Source: Rhodococcoides kroppenstedtii (GTDB lineage Bacteria > Actinomycetota > Actinomycetes > Mycobacteriales > Mycobacteriaceae). Taken from it: a stretch of DNA of 64,000 nucleotides. The translations under genes and the position numbers were made by a program. Shown here piece after piece: positions 23,704 to 33,098 of the stretch. The DNA is taken from positions 1 through 64,000 of the forward strand of contig NZ_FOJN01000006.1 in NCBI RefSeq assembly GCF_900111805.1. Reading direction: 5' to 3'. The notes below the pieces were generated by a model. The model was not told where the DNA came from, did no database searches, and saw only the letters and a list, made by a program, of their open reading frames with translations. Positions within the stretch are counted from its first letter, which is position 1; each line of letters begins with the position of its first letter.

Positions 23704-25280
23704 CGAGCGGAGCCTGCGGAGCGAGCGGGGGACTCGAAGGTCACCCCCTGGGCGAGAGGAAGCTCCGAGCTGTAGTTGACGGTGTTGGTGGTGCGGCGCA
23801 TGTAGGCCTTCCAGGCGTCGGAGCCGGACTCGCGCCCGCCACCGGTCTCCTTCTCGCCGCCGAAGGCCCCACCGATCTCGGCGCCGGACGGCCCGATGTT
23901 GACGTTCGCGATGCCACAGTCCGATCCGGACGGCGACAGGAAGCGTTCCGCCTCGCGCAGGTCGGTGGTGAAGATCGACGACGACAGGCCCTGCGGGACG
24001 TCGTTGTGGACGGCGATGGCGTCGCCGAGGTCGGTGTAGGTCACGACGTACAGGATGGGCCCGAAGGTTTCCCGCCGCATCACCGCGGTCTGCGCCGGCA
24101 TGCGGACGACGGCCGGGCGCACATAGACGCCGCCGGCGGCGCCATCGGCGCTGCCGACGCCGGGGCCGTCGACGCGCTCGCCTCCCGTCACGACGATTCC
24201 GCCGTCCGCACGGGCCTCGTCGAGGGCGGCGGCGAACGCCGTGTACGCGTCCTCGTCGATCAGGGGTCCGACGAGGGTGTCCGGGTCGAGCGGGGAGCCG
24301 ATGGGCAGCGTCGCGTACGCGGCTGCGAGGCGATCCACGAGGTCGTCGGCCACCGATTCGTGCACGATCGCCCGGCGCAGCGACGTGCAGCGTTGGCCCG
24401 CCGTACCGACCGCGGAGAACACGATTCCGCGGACCGTGAGGTCGAGATCCGCACTGGGACAGACGATCGCGGCATTGTTGCCGCCGAGTTCGAGGAGAAC
24501 CCGGCCGAAGCGCGCGGCGACGCGGGGCGCGACCTCGCGGCCCATGCGGGTGGAGCCGGTGGCCGAGACGAGCGCGACGCGCAGATCGTCGACCAGCGCC
24601 TCCCCGGCGTCCCGCTCACCGAGGACGAGCTGGGTGACGGGGAGGTCGACGCCGGCACGTCGGGCAGCCTCGTCGGCGAGGGCCTGCACCGCGATCGCGG
24701 TGACGGGCGTCTTCTCGGACGGCTTCCACACCACGGTGTCCCCGGCGACCAGGGCGAGCACGGTGTTCCACGACCACACCGCCACCGGGAAGTTGAAGGC
24801 CGTGATCACGGCGACCACGCCCAGCGGGTGCCACTGTTCCATCATGCGGTGGCCGGGTCGCTCCGTCGCGATGGTCGACCCGTGCAGTTGGCGGGACAGG
24901 CCCACCCCGAAATCGCAGATGTCGATCATCTCCTGGACCTCGCCGAGGCCTTCGCTGACGATCTTGCCGGCCTCGATGCTGACGAGCTCGCCCAGCGCGG
25001 ACTTGTGCTCGCGCAACAATTCTCCGAGTTCGCGCACCACCGCTCCGCGCACCGGGGCGGGAACCGTCGACCACTCGGCGAACGCCGACGCCGCGGCCGT
25101 GACGGCCTCCTCGGCGGTCACGGTGACAGGCACGAGTCCCAGCGTCTCCCCCGTCACGGGGCTGCGCGCGGCCCGGGCCTCGCCGGAGTTCGGCGCAGAC
25201 GGCAGAAGCGGCTCGGCGCCGAGAGAGCGTAGAAGCTCGGAGGTGCGGTCGGCCAGGCCGGCGGTGGTCGTGGCGGTCAT
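23700..25280 (-). CDS. L-piperideine-6-carboxylate / aminoadipate semialdehyde dehydrogenase (ALDH7-type)
   Basis: A 526-residue aldehyde dehydrogenase of the ALDH7 (antiquitin, AMADH) branch. FNFPVAVWSWNTVLALVAGD, SATGSTRMGREVAPRVAARF, ELGGNNAAIV and GTAGQRCTSLRRAIVHESV carry the cofactor, base and catalytic Cys positions. GAEIGGAFGGEKETGGGRES is the signature loop of the ALDH7 group. It oxidises the cyclised semialdehyde produced by lysine 6-aminotransferase to 2-aminoadipate. Its gene is divergent from lat, which supports the assignment. The start at 25280 (MTATTTAGLADR) has GAGGGAGAC upstream. The S4 protein gene overlaps its 3' end. Confidence 0.9.
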   Translation of the reverse strand: MTATTTAGLADRTSELLRSLGAEPLLPSAPNSGEARAARSPVTGETLGLVPVTVTAEEAVTAAASAFAEWSTVPAPVRGAVVRELGELLREHKSALGELVSIEAGKIVSEGLGEVQEMIDICDFGVGLSRQLHGSTIATERPGHRMMEQWHPLGVVAVITAFNFPVAVWSWNTVLALVAGDTVVWKPSEKTPVTAIAVQALADEAARRAGVDLPVTQLVLGERDAGEALVDDLRVALVSATGSTRMGREVAPRVAARFGRVLLELGGNNAAIVCPSADLDLTVRGIVFSAVGTAGQRCTSLRRAIVHESVADDLVDRLAAAYATLPIGSPLDPDTLVGPLIDEDAYTAFAAALDEARADGGIVVTGGERVDGPGVGSADGAAGGVYVRPAVVRMPAQTAVMRRETFGPILYVVTYTDLGDAIAVHNDVPQGLSSSIFTTDLREAERFLSPSGSDCGIANVNIGPSGAEIGGAFGGEKETGGGRESGSDAWKAYMRRTTNTVNYSSELPLAQGVTFESPARSAGSAR

Positions 25281-25303
25281 ATGTCGAGTCTCCCTCATGG
25301 CCA

Positions 25304-25348
25304 TGTCAGGATATTTTCCGTTTTAGTACCGTCTTGACAGGATTTTAT
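25304..25348. promoter_or_regulatory. Direct repeats in the lat/dehydrogenase divergent promoter
   Basis: TGTCAGGATATTTT (25304-25317) and TGACAGGATTTTAT (25335-25348) are direct repeats 31 bases apart, close to three helical turns. They lie in a markedly AT-rich 85-base intergenic region and are candidates for a shared regulator binding site. Lrp-type control is plausible because the lat gene of Mycobacterium is paired with an lrp gene, but no lrp gene is in this window. Confidence 0.45.
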
Positions 25349-25352
25349 CGCA

Positions 25353-25358
25353 TAGACT
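25353..25358 (+). promoter_or_regulatory. -10 hexamer of a probable leaderless lat promoter
   Basis: TAGACT lies seven bases before the ATG at 25366 and matches TANNNT. No ribosome site precedes the ATG. TTGACA at 25334-25339 is too close (13 bases) to be its -35 in a standard promoter. Confidence 0.45.
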
Positions 25359-25365
25359 GACCTTC

Positions 25366-26706
25366 ATGACCCGGGTACTGCCGCCTCCGGCCCCTCAGAG
25401 TGCGCTGTCCGTCCACGACAGCCTGGCCCGTCACCTGCTCGTCGACGGCTTCGATCTGGTGCTCGATCTGCAGCGATCACGCGGCGCCACGCTCGTCGAC
25501 GAACGCGACGGGGCGACGTACCTCGACATGTTCACGTTCTTCGCCTCGAACGCCCTGGGCATGAACCACCCGGCGCTGACCGAGGACGAGCAGTTCCGCG
25601 ACGACCTCCTCGCCGCCGCGTTGCACAAGCCGAGCAATTCCGACGTCTACACCGAACCGATGGCGCGTTTCGTCGACACCTTCGCCCGCGTCCTCGGCAT
25701 CCCGGAACTGCCGCACCTGTTCTTCGTGGAGGGCGGCGCGCTCGCCGTGGAGAACGCACTCAAGGTCGCCTTCGACTGGAAGAGTCGGCGGAACGAGGAG
25801 GCGGGGCGCGATCCCCGGCTCGGCACCCGAATCCTGCACCTGGAGCACGCCTTCCACGGCAGGTCGGGGTACACACTGTCGCTCACCAACACCGATCCGA
25901 TCAAGGTGGCGCGCTTCCCCGCGTTCGACTGGCCGCGCATTCCCTCCGCCTACGTCCGAGACGGCGCGGACATGGACGCGCTCGAGGGCCGGTCCCTCGC
26001 GGCCGCGCGCGAGCACTTCGACCGTCACCCCCACGACATCGCCGCCCTCGTCCTCGAGCCGATCCAGGGCGAGGGCGGCGATCACCACTTCCGGCCGGCG
26101 TACCTCCGCGCCCTGCAGGATCTCTGTCACGAGTACGACGCCCTGGTCGTCGTCGACGAGGTCCAGACAGGCGTCGGCATCACCGGAACCGCCTGGGCGC
26201 ACACGCAACTCGGCCTCGAGCCCGACGTCGTGGCGTTCGGCAAGAAGACCCAGGTCTGCGGCATCATGGCGGGCCGCCGAGTCGACCTGGTGCGCGACAA
26301 CGTCTTTCGTGTCGGATCCCGCATCAACTCGACGTGGGGCGGCGGGTTGGCCGACATGGTGCGCGCGCGGCGCATCCTCGAGGTGATCGAGCGGGACGGC
26401 CTCGTCGAGTGTGCCGCGCAGCTGGGCGAGGTCCTGGGCGATGAGCTCTCGACGCTGGCCGTGCGTCATCCCGTGGTGTCCGAGGTGCGCGGTCGCGGCC
26501 TCATGAGGGCGATCTCGTTGCCCGACACCGAGACCAGGGACGCCGTCGTCACCGACCTGCGCGAGCGCGAACACGTCCTCATGCTCGGCTGCGGCTCGCG
26601 GAGCATTCGATTCCGCCCGGCCCTCACCGTCACCGAGGGCGAGCTCCGCGGCGCCGTCGACGCCCTGGACCGCGTTCTCTCGGAGCAGCACACCCGGCAC
26701 CCCTGA
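25366..26706 (+). CDS. lat: L-lysine 6-aminotransferase
   Basis: A 446-residue class III PLP aminotransferase. Key segments are [34 protein letters not shown] (substrate and PLP phosphate), [26 protein letters not shown] (Asp to the PLP pyridine) and [14 protein letters not shown] (PLP lysine). [17 protein letters not shown] is typical of lysine 6-aminotransferases of mycobacteria and beta-lactam producers. The enzyme converts lysine to aminoadipate semialdehyde, with 2-oxoglutarate as acceptor. It is divergent from the next enzyme of the pathway and runs into bioA with only two bases between stop and GTG. Confidence 0.94.
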   Translation: MTRVLPPPAPQSALSVHDSLARHLLVDGFDLVLDLQRSRGATLVDERDGATYLDMFTFFASNALGMNHPALTEDEQFRDDLLAAALHKPSNSDVYTEPMARFVDTFARVLGIPELPHLFFVEGGALAVENALKVAFDWKSRRNEEAGRDPRLGTRILHLEHAFHGRSGYTLSLTNTDPIKVARFPAFDWPRIPSAYVRDGADMDALEGRSLAAAREHFDRHPHDIAALVLEPIQGEGGDHHFRPAYLRALQDLCHEYDALVVVDEVQTGVGITGTAWAHTQLGLEPDVVAFGKKTQVCGIMAGRRVDLVRDNVFRVGSRINSTWGGGLADMVRARRILEVIERDGLVECAAQLGEVLGDELSTLAVRHPVVSEVRGRGLMRAISLPDTETRDAVVTDLREREHVLMLGCGSRSIRFRPALTVTEGELRGAVDALDRVLSEQHTRHP

Positions 26707-26708
26707 CC

Positions 26709-28085
26709 GTGCGGGACGCGCATCGGTGTGTGACCGTGGGTCCGGTGACGCCCACTGCGCCTCCCACCACGACGACGCCGCCCACCCTCGCCGACGACCA
26801 CGTCTCCGACATCGACGCCCGGCACGTCTGGCACCCGTACAGCGGGTTCGACGTGCCCGGCCGCCCCGTCGCCCGTCCGTGGGTCGTGCGGGAAGCGTCC
26901 GGCGTCCGCCTCCATCTCGCCGACGGCCGCTCCCTTATCGACGGCATGAGTTCCTGGTGGGCGGCGGTGCACGGCTACCGCCACCCGGTGCTGGATGCGG
27001 CGGTCACGGACCAGCTCGGCCGCATGAGCCACGTGATGTTCGGCGGTCTGACACACGAGCCCGCAGCACGGTTGGCCGAGCTCCTCGTGACCGTCACCCC
27101 CGACGGCCTGGACCGCGTGTTCTTCTGCGACTCCGGTTCCGTCTCCGTCGAGGTGGCCGTCAAGATGTGCCTGCAGTACTGGCGTGCCCGCGGTCGGCCG
27201 GAGAAACGGCGGCTGCTGACGTGGCGGGGTGGGTACCACGGCGACACGTTCACCCCGATGAGCGTGTGCGATCCCGAGGGTGGGATGCACGCGGCGTGGT
27301 CGGGCGTGCTGACCGAACAGATCTTCGTCAACGCTCCACCACCCCACCGCGACGACACCTACGCCGACCTTCTCACTCGCGCCGTCCACGACCGCCGTGA
27401 CGAGATCGCCGCGGTGATCGTCGAACCCGTGGTGCAGGGCGCGGGCAGCATGAGGTTCCACGACCCGTCGTACCTCGCCACGCTCCGACGGGCCTGCGAC
27501 GACGCCGGCGTCCTGCTGATCTTCGACGAGATCGCCACCGGATTCGGCCGGACGGGGACACTGTTCGCGGCCGACGCGGCCGGCGTGACTCCCGACGTCC
27601 TGTGCGTCGGCAAGGCTCTCACCGGCGGGTACCTGTCCCTGGCCGCGACGCTGTGCACCGCCGAGGTGGCGACGACGATCAGCGCGGGCCCGGCCGGCGG
27701 CCTGATGCACGGGCCGACGTTCATGGCCAACCCGCTCGCGTGCGCGGTGGCGGTCGCATCCACCGAGCTGCTGCTGAGCCGTGACTGGCGGTCGGAGGTG
27801 GCGCTCGTGGAATCGGAGCTGCGGACCGGGCTCGAACCCGCGCTCGCCCTCGCCGGGGTGCGCGACGTCCGGGTACAGGGTGCCATCGCGGTCGTCGAGA
27901 TGGAGACGGCCGTCGACGTCGGGCGGGCTGCCGCGGCCGCTGCCGCGGACGGGGTGTGGCTGCGGCCGTTCCGCAACCTGGTGTACGCGATGCCGGCGTA
28001 CGTCTGCACGCGCGCCGAGGTCCGGGCGATCGCCGACGCGATGGTGCGGGCAGCGGCGGTGGAATCGGAGGCTGCGGAGAGCTGA
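26709..28085 (+). CDS. bioA: Adenosylmethionine-8-amino-7-oxononanoate aminotransferase
   Basis: A class III PLP aminotransferase of about 450 residues that makes 7,8-diaminopelargonate from KAPA in biotin synthesis. [38 protein letters not shown] (SSWW motif), [52 protein letters not shown] and [15 protein letters not shown] (PLP lysine) are BioA hallmarks. The first possible start is GTG 26709; GTG 26745 ([11 protein letters not shown]) is equally plausible. It follows lat immediately and is separated from bioF by a palindromic operator, so it may be read from the lat promoter. The amino donor in BioA is S-adenosylmethionine; whether lysine is involved here is an open question. Confidence 0.93.
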   Translation: MRDAHRCVTVGPVTPTAPPTTTTPPTLADDHVSDIDARHVWHPYSGFDVPGRPVARPWVVREASGVRLHLADGRSLIDGMSSWWAAVHGYRHPVLDAAVTDQLGRMSHVMFGGLTHEPAARLAELLVTVTPDGLDRVFFCDSGSVSVEVAVKMCLQYWRARGRPEKRRLLTWRGGYHGDTFTPMSVCDPEGGMHAAWSGVLTEQIFVNAPPPHRDDTYADLLTRAVHDRRDEIAAVIVEPVVQGAGSMRFHDPSYLATLRRACDDAGVLLIFDEIATGFGRTGTLFAADAAGVTPDVLCVGKALTGGYLSLAATLCTAEVATTISAGPAGGLMHGPTFMANPLACAVAVASTELLLSRDWRSEVALVESELRTGLEPALALAGVRDVRVQGAIAVVEMETAVDVGRAAAAAAADGVWLRPFRNLVYAMPAYVCTRAEVRAIADAMVRAAAVESEAAES

Positions 28086-28096
28086 CCCGGACAGGC

Positions 28097-28115
28097 ACTT
28101 GAACAGTGTTCAAGT
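28097..28115. promoter_or_regulatory. Perfect 19-bp palindrome, BioQ-type operator
   Basis: ACTTGAACA-G-TGTTCAAGT is a perfect inverted repeat with 9-base arms and one central base. It contains TGAAC-N3-GTTCA, which matches the known palindromic operator of BioQ (TetR family) in Mycobacteriales and Corynebacteriales biotin genes. It overlaps the -35 of the bioF promoter, so a bound repressor would block it. Confidence 0.75.
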
Positions 28116-28128
28116 CGGTGCGTAAGCT
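28099..28128 (+). promoter_or_regulatory. bioF promoter (-35 TTGAAC, -10 TAAGCT), probably leaderless
   Basis: TTGAAC (28099-28104) and TAAGCT (28123-28128) are spaced 18 bases. The -10 is eight bases before the GTG at 28137, so the transcript should begin at or near the start codon. The -35 lies inside the palindromic operator. Confidence 0.55.
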
Positions 28129-28136
28129 GCGTCGAC

Positions 28137-29285
28137 GTGACCGCTTCCGTACACACCTCCACGGCGCTGTCGTGGTTGGACGGCGACGCGCAGCGCCGAC
28201 GCGATGCCGGTCTGCAACGCGTGATCCGGCCGCGGACGGACACCACGGCGCTCCTCGACGTCGCGTCGAACGACTATCTGGGGCTTGCCCACCACCCGGC
28301 GGTGCGCGCCGGCGCCCATGCCGCGATCGACGGGTGGGGGTGCGGAAGCACGGGCTCACGGTTGGTGACGGGAACGACCACCGATCACGAGGCCCTCGAG
28401 GACGAGCTCGCCGAGTTCGTCGGCGCCCGGTCCGGGTTGGTGTTCTCCAGCGGTTACACGGCCAATCTCGGCGCGGTGACCGCACTGGCCGGCGCCGGGT
28501 CGCTGATCGTCTCGGACGCCCTCGTCCACGCCTCGATCGTCGACGCCGCCCGGCTGTCCCGCGCGCGGGTCAGCGTGGCTCCGCACCGGGACGTCGCCGC
28601 GGTGGTCGACGCGCTCGCGAGCAGGAGCGAAGCCAGGGCACTCGTGGTCGTCGATTCGGTGTTCAGCGCCGACGGCGACCTCGCCCCCCTGCGGGAGTTG
28701 TACGCCGCCGCTCGACGGTTCGGCGCCGTCCTCCTCGTCGACGAGGCGCACGGCCTCGGGGTTCGCGGCCGAGGCGGCCGCGGCCTCGTCGAGGAATGCG
28801 GCCTGGCCGGCGCTCCCGACCTGGTGGTGACCGCGACGCTCTCGAAGGCCCTGGGCTCCCAGGGCGGCGTGGTCCTCGCCGAACCTGCTGTGCGCGAGCA
28901 CCTTCTGCACGCCGCGCGGACTTTCGTCTTCGACACCGCACTGGCACCCGCCGCCGTCGGCGCCGCGCGCGCCGCCCTCCGCGTCCTGCGTGCGGAACCC
29001 GACCGGGCGCACGCCGTGCTGCGCCACGCCGACCGTCTGGCCCGCGCCCTCGGTCGGAGCGAGGTGCCCGAGTCCGCCGTCGTTCCCGTCGTGCTCGGTG
29101 ATCCCGATGCCGCCGTGCGCGCGGCCGAGCGCTGCCGGGCGAACGGAGTGCTGGTCGGCTGCTTTCGCCCGCCGTCCGTTCCGCGGGGTGAGTCGCGATT
29201 GCGCCTGACCGCACGCGCCGACCTCACGGACGACGACATCGCCACGGTGGGGGACGTCGTCACGTCGGCGATCGCGGCCGTATGA
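28137..29285 (+). CDS. bioF: 8-amino-7-oxononanoate synthase
   Basis: A 382-residue PLP enzyme that condenses pimeloyl-ACP or pimeloyl-CoA with alanine. Typical segments are [68 protein letters not shown] (DEAH motif) and [15 protein letters not shown] (PLP lysine). The length is normal. It is preceded by the BioQ-type operator and overlaps bioD by four bases (ATGA), giving a tight bioF-bioD-bioB unit. Confidence 0.95.
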   Translation: MTASVHTSTALSWLDGDAQRRRDAGLQRVIRPRTDTTALLDVASNDYLGLAHHPAVRAGAHAAIDGWGCGSTGSRLVTGTTTDHEALEDELAEFVGARSGLVFSSGYTANLGAVTALAGAGSLIVSDALVHASIVDAARLSRARVSVAPHRDVAAVVDALASRSEARALVVVDSVFSADGDLAPLRELYAAARRFGAVLLVDEAHGLGVRGRGGRGLVEECGLAGAPDLVVTATLSKALGSQGGVVLAEPAVREHLLHAARTFVFDTALAPAAVGAARAALRVLRAEPDRAHAVLRHADRLARALGRSEVPESAVVPVVLGDPDAAVRAAERCRANGVLVGCFRPPSVPRGESRLRLTARADLTDDDIATVGDVVTSAIAAV

Positions 29286-30001
29286 CCGTCATCGTGGTGA
29301 CCGGCACCTCGACCGACGTGGGGAAGACCGTGGTGACCGCCGCCGTCGCCGTCGGATACGAGCGAGCGGGCGCGAGCGTCGCGGTGTGCAAGCCGGCCCA
29401 GACGGGGGTGGCCGCCGACGAGGACGGCGATCTCGCCGTCGTCGCCCGACTGTCGGACCCGCAGCGCCGCAGAGAGTATCGAGAATGCGCCCGCTACCCC
29501 GACCCCCTGGCACCCTCGGTCGCCGCCCGTCGCTCCGGACTTGCATTCGTCACTGTCGCGGAGATCGTGGACGCGGTCGACGATCTCCGGTCGCGCTCCG
29601 ACGTCGTGCTGGTGGAAGGCGCGGGCGGAGTGGCGGTCCCGTTCGACGACGTCGGCACCACCCTGCTGGACGTCGTGACCGCGCTGACGGCGTCGGTCGT
29701 CGTCGTCACCCACCCCGGCCTGGGCGCGCTGAACCACGCCGCACTCACCGTCGGTGCTGTGCGACAACGGGATTCGTGCCTCCTCGGTCTCGTCCTCGGA
29801 TCGTGGCCCGACGCGCCGGATCTCGCGGCCGCCACCAATCGAACGGAGCTACCGGCGGTCACGGGCGTGCCGATCATCGGCGCGGTGCCGTGCGGCGCCG
29901 GCACCCTCGACGCCGCGATGTTCGTCGACCGTGCGCCCGACTGGATCGACCGCTCGTTCCTGCCCCTCGATCCCACCCCCGACCTCAGGAGTGCCCCGTG
30001 A
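29282..30001 (+). CDS. bioD: Dethiobiotin synthetase
   Basis: A 239-residue P-loop enzyme that makes dethiobiotin from diaminopelargonate, CO2 and ATP. The P-loop is [15 protein letters not shown] at the N-terminus. Further motifs are [15 protein letters not shown] and [13 protein letters not shown], the latter a conserved substrate and Mg region. [19 protein letters not shown] is the usual switch-like strand. Its stop overlaps the bioB GTG (GTGA), so translation of the two is coupled. Confidence 0.95.
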   Translation: MTVIVVTGTSTDVGKTVVTAAVAVGYERAGASVAVCKPAQTGVAADEDGDLAVVARLSDPQRRREYRECARYPDPLAPSVAARRSGLAFVTVAEIVDAVDDLRSRSDVVLVEGAGGVAVPFDDVGTTLLDVVTALTASVVVVTHPGLGALNHAALTVGAVRQRDSCLLGLVLGSWPDAPDLAAATNRTELPAVTGVPIIGAVPCGAGTLDAAMFVDRAPDWIDRSFLPLDPTPDLRSAP

Positions 30002-30990
30002 CCATCCTCGACGACGTCGACCGCATCGTGCTGCAGAACGGTGACCCACTCACCGCTGAGCAGGTTCTGGCCGTGCTCGAACTCCCCGACGAGGCCGTGG
30101 CCGACGCGCTCGACCTCGCGCATCGCGTCCGATTGCGCTGGTGTGGCGAGGAAGTCGAGGTCGAGAGCATCATCAGCGTCAAGACCGGTGGGTGCCCGGA
30201 GGACTGTCACTTCTGCTCGCAGTCCGGGTTGTTCGCCTCCCCGGTACGCGCGGCGCGCCTCGACATTCCCCAGCTCGTGGCAGCGGCCAAGGACACCGCC
30301 CGCTCCGGCGCGAGCGAGTTCTGCATCGTCGCCGCGGTCCGCGGACCCGACGCGCGCCTGATGGACCAGATCCGACTCGGCATCGACGCGATCCGCGCCG
30401 AGGTCGACATCGACATCGCCTGTTCCCTCGGCATGCTCACTCGCGACCAGGCGGCGACGTTGGCGGGCTGGGGCGTGCACCGCTACAACCACAATCTCGA
30501 GACGGCGCGGTCCTACTTTCCGCAGGTGGTGACCACGCACACCTGGGAGGAGCGGGTGCAGACCCTGCGGCTGGTCTCCGAGTTCGGCATGCAGGTGTGC
30601 TGCGGCGGCATTCTGGGGATGGGCGAAAGTCTGCGCCAGCGAGCGGAATTCGCAGTGGAACTGGCCGCCGTGGCGCCGCACGAGGTGCCGCTGAACTTCT
30701 TCGACCCCCGTCCGGGCACCCCGTTCGCCCATCTCGACGTCCTGCCCGCGGTGGACGCCCTGCGCGCGATCGCCGCCTTCCGCTTCGCCCTGCCGCGCAC
30801 GGTCCTCCGCTACGCCGGCGGTCGGGAGATCACCCTGGGCGATCTCGGTGCACGACAAGGCATTCTGGGTGGAATCAACGCGATCATCGTCGGCAACTAC
30901 CTGACCACGCTGGGTCGACCGGTCGCGTCGGACCTCGACATGCTGAAGGACCTGTCGATGCCGGTGAAGGCGCTCGATGCCGCGATCTGA
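29998..30990 (+). CDS. bioB: Biotin synthase (radical SAM)
   Basis: A 330-residue radical SAM enzyme that inserts sulfur into dethiobiotin. The [4Fe-4S] motif is [12 protein letters not shown] (Cys 66, 70 and 73). Cysteines of the second cluster are seen in [19 protein letters not shown] and [26 protein letters not shown] is also conserved. The GTG at 29998 overlaps the bioD stop. The 3' end overlaps bsaP by 14 bases, so the auxiliary protein is made from the same mRNA. Confidence 0.96.
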   Translation: MTILDDVDRIVLQNGDPLTAEQVLAVLELPDEAVADALDLAHRVRLRWCGEEVEVESIISVKTGGCPEDCHFCSQSGLFASPVRAARLDIPQLVAAAKDTARSGASEFCIVAAVRGPDARLMDQIRLGIDAIRAEVDIDIACSLGMLTRDQAATLAGWGVHRYNHNLETARSYFPQVVTTHTWEERVQTLRLVSEFGMQVCCGGILGMGESLRQRAEFAVELAAVAPHEVPLNFFDPRPGTPFAHLDVLPAVDALRAIAAFRFALPRTVLRYAGGREITLGDLGARQGILGGINAIIVGNYLTTLGRPVASDLDMLKDLSMPVKALDAAI

Positions 30991-31165
30991 GACCGCTCGC
31001 TTCGATCACCGGACCGGCGCATCCGTCGGTGCAGAGACGGTGAGGGCGCCGCTCGGGTACGAGCCACCGCGGTTCTGCGCGCTGTGCGGTCGGCGCATGG
31101 TGGTGCAGGTCTTCCCGACGGGGTGGACGGCGGCGTGCTCGCGACACCCGCTGCTCCGGGGTTGA
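30977..31165 (+). CDS. bsaP: Biotin synthase auxiliary protein
   Basis: A 62-residue protein starting [20 protein letters not shown]. It carries three cysteines in [15 protein letters not shown] and TAACSRHP (Cys 34, 37 and 54), after a PPRF motif. This is the pattern of the actinobacterial BsaP family, reported as a small Fe-S protein that helps BioB carry out repeated turnovers by servicing its auxiliary iron-sulfur cluster. The gene begins inside bioB in another frame, which is its usual position. It completes a bioA-bioF-bioD-bioB-bsaP set. Confidence 0.85.
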   Translation: MPRSETARFDHRTGASVGAETVRAPLGYEPPRFCALCGRRMVVQVFPTGWTAACSRHPLLRG

Positions 31166-31212
31166 CCCCGACATCCTGTGACCACCCGTCACAGGAATCG
31201 TTCGGGCCCGTC

Positions 31213-31218
31213 TACGAT
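31213..31218 (+). promoter_or_regulatory. -10 hexamer of a probable leaderless promoter
   Basis: TACGAT lies eight bases before the ATG at 31227 and matches TANNNT. No Shine-Dalgarno sequence is present. Confidence 0.45.
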
Positions 31219-31226
31219 CACCAGCC

Positions 31227-32018
31227 ATGACGCTGAAGTACGACGTGGCCGGTCGCGGCCCCACCCTCGTCCTGGTCCACGGTGTGGTCCATCGTCGCCA
31301 GGCGTGGGACGCCGTACTGGACCGGCTCACTCCGCACCGGCGCGTCATCACCGTCGATCTGCCCGGCCACGGAGAGTCGGACCCCCTGCCCGAGGACGGG
31401 GAGGACGCGATCGAGTACATGGTGTCGGAACTCATCGCCTTCGTGCGCGAGGTGGAGGAGCCCGGTCAGCAGGTGCACATCGCGGGCAATTCCCTGGGTG
31501 GCTACCTCTCGCTCGTCCTCGCCGCCCACGGCGAGGTGGCGTCCGCGACGGCGCTGTCCCCCGCCGGGTTCTTCCTGGGTCACGCCGATCAGGCGCGCAC
31601 CATCAACACCTTCAAGGCGATCCGGCAGGTCGCCCGCGCCTTCGGCGATCGTGCCCCGGCCGCCATGCGGTACCGCGCCGTGCGCTACCCGTCGCTGCTG
31701 CCGTTCTTCGCCCACCCGTCGCGCGTGGCGTACGAGGCGGCGGTACACGACGTGCACTCCCTCACGACGAATCCCATGATCGACGCGGGCATCGAGGCCG
31801 ACTTCGCGTTCCCGCAGGCGACGGAACCGCTCGTCCCGGTCACCGTCGCGTGGGGCACGCGAGACCTGATCCTTCCGTACTACCAGTCACGACGCGTGCG
31901 GTCGGTGTTCCCGAACGCCACGGTGATCCCCGTGCCCGGCGTGGGCCACGTTCCGATGACGGACAACCCCGCGCTGATCGCGTCGATTCTGTTGGCGGGC
32001 AGCGAACTACCGGCCTGA
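31227..32018 (+). CDS. Alpha/beta hydrolase
   Basis: A 263-residue alpha/beta-hydrolase. The oxyanion region is VLVHGVVHRRQAW, the nucleophile elbow is IAGNSLGGYLSL (G-N-S-L-G-G), the acid is in VTVAWGTRDLILPYY, and the catalytic His is in VPGVGHVPMTDNPAL. The DLPGHGESDPLP strand is typical. The family includes esterases, C-C hydrolases and lipases. The substrate is not evident. It stands downstream of the biotin genes but has its own promoter, so a role in pimeloyl precursor release (like BioH) is only a possibility. Confidence 0.88.
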   Translation: MTLKYDVAGRGPTLVLVHGVVHRRQAWDAVLDRLTPHRRVITVDLPGHGESDPLPEDGEDAIEYMVSELIAFVREVEEPGQQVHIAGNSLGGYLSLVLAAHGEVASATALSPAGFFLGHADQARTINTFKAIRQVARAFGDRAPAAMRYRAVRYPSLLPFFAHPSRVAYEAAVHDVHSLTTNPMIDAGIEADFAFPQATEPLVPVTVAWGTRDLILPYYQSRRVRSVFPNATVIPVPGVGHVPMTDNPALIASILLAGSELPA

Positions 32019-32055
32019 GCGCGCTACCGGGTCGACGTACCCGGGGCTCAGGCCG
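32011..32055. terminator. Nested hairpin spanning both convergent stop codons
   Basis: CGGCCTGAGC (32011-32020) pairs with GCTCAGGCCG (32046-32055), and CCGGGT (32027-32032) pairs with ACCCGG (32039-32044) inside. The stops of the hydrolase gene (32018) and of the nitronate monooxygenase gene (32048) lie within the outer arms. It probably ends transcription from both sides. Confidence 0.65.
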
Positions 32056-33085
32056 TCTCCATCTCCGCCACCACGCGGCGCACGATGTCCGCGGCGGGTG
32101 CCGCGGTGACGGCCCGCCAGCCGGTCCCGGCCCACAGGTTGGGGACGTCGGCGCGGCCGGCCTTGGTGGCGGCGGTCCGTAGCGGCCCCGTCAGCGCGTT
32201 GACCTCCGGATAGCCCGCGGGTGCCGACGCCGTGTGCGACGCTGCGAACTCGTTCTCGAGTCCGCGGGCGGGGCGGCCGGAGAAGGACCGCGTGACGACT
32301 GTCCGCGAGTAGGTCCGGTCGAGCAGCGCGCGGCGGTGCACGGCGGACGTGCCGGCCTCGTCGGCGCAGAGGAACGCGGTTCCCATCTGCGCGGCGACCG
32401 CGCCGAGACCCAGCGCTGCTACCACACCGGAGCCGTCCATGATGCCGCCCGCGGCGATGAGCGGGACATCGACGGACAACCCGACGGCCACGAGCAACGA
32501 CGGCAGGGACATGGCCTCGCCGCCGCGGGGCGACGTCGGATCGTCGGCGAACACGCCGCGATGACCGCCCGCCTCGCTGCCCTGCACCACCAGCAGGTCC
32601 GCGCCGTCCTCGGCCGCCATCTCGGCTTCGGCGACCGACGTGACGGTGCCGATCATCAGCGCACCGATGTCGTGCACCCGGCGGGTCAACTCGCGACCGG
32701 GACGCCCGAACGTCACCGATACCGCGGCGGGACGGTGACGAAGGACGATCTCGATCTTCTCCTCGATCGCGTCGTCGCCGTGGACGGCCTCGCCCGGGGT
32801 CACGCCGAGTTCGGCCGCGAGCGGTTCCAGACCGCGGCGGTAGTCGGCGAGCGCGGCCTCGGACGCGATGCGCGCGGACGGCAGGAAGAGGTTGACACCC
32901 CAGGGCCCGTCGGTCGAACGTTCCAGCTCGGTCAGGTTCGCCTCGAGCGCGTCCGGGGTGGAGATCGCGCCCGCGAGCATGCCGAGGCCGCCGGCCGAGC
33001 TGACCGCCGCGGCGAGCGCGGGAGTGGAGGGTCCGCCCGCCATCGGGGCGCAGACGACGGGTAGGGACGCGGGATAGACGGCCAT
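32048..33085 (-). CDS. Nitronate monooxygenase-like FMN enzyme
   Basis: A 345-residue TIM-barrel flavoenzyme. VCAPMAGGPSTPALAAAVSS at the N-terminus and GGLGMLAGAI are the FMN-binding start of the family. VQGSEAGGHRG contains the active-site His region, followed by PLIAAGGIMDGSGVVAALGL and GAVAAQMGTAFLCADEAG. Members oxidise alkyl nitronates such as propionate-3-nitronate, or act as enoyl reductase-like enzymes. The start at 33085 is supported by a TACCCT hexamer seven bases upstream. It convergently meets the alpha/beta hydrolase gene through a shared hairpin. The physiological substrate is not known. Confidence 0.9.
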   Translation of the reverse strand: MAVYPASLPVVCAPMAGGPSTPALAAAVSSAGGLGMLAGAISTPDALEANLTELERSTDGPWGVNLFLPSARIASEAALADYRRGLEPLAAELGVTPGEAVHGDDAIEEKIEIVLRHRPAAVSVTFGRPGRELTRRVHDIGALMIGTVTSVAEAEMAAEDGADLLVVQGSEAGGHRGVFADDPTSPRGGEAMSLPSLLVAVGLSVDVPLIAAGGIMDGSGVVAALGLGAVAAQMGTAFLCADEAGTSAVHRRALLDRTYSRTVVTRSFSGRPARGLENEFAASHTASAPAGYPEVNALTGPLRTAATKAGRADVPNLWAGTGWRAVTAAPAADIVRRVVAEMETA

Positions 33086-33092
33086 GGGACCA

Positions 33093-33098
33093 AGGGTA
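33093..33098 (-). promoter_or_regulatory. -10 hexamer of a probable leaderless promoter
   Basis: TACCCT on the minus strand lies seven bases before the ATG at 33085 and matches TANNNT. Confidence 0.4.

Noticed and set aside
25334..25339. TTGACA as -35 of the lat promoter
   Set aside because: The spacing to the likely -10 TAGACT is 13 bases, too short for a sigma-A promoter; it overlaps the second direct repeat instead.
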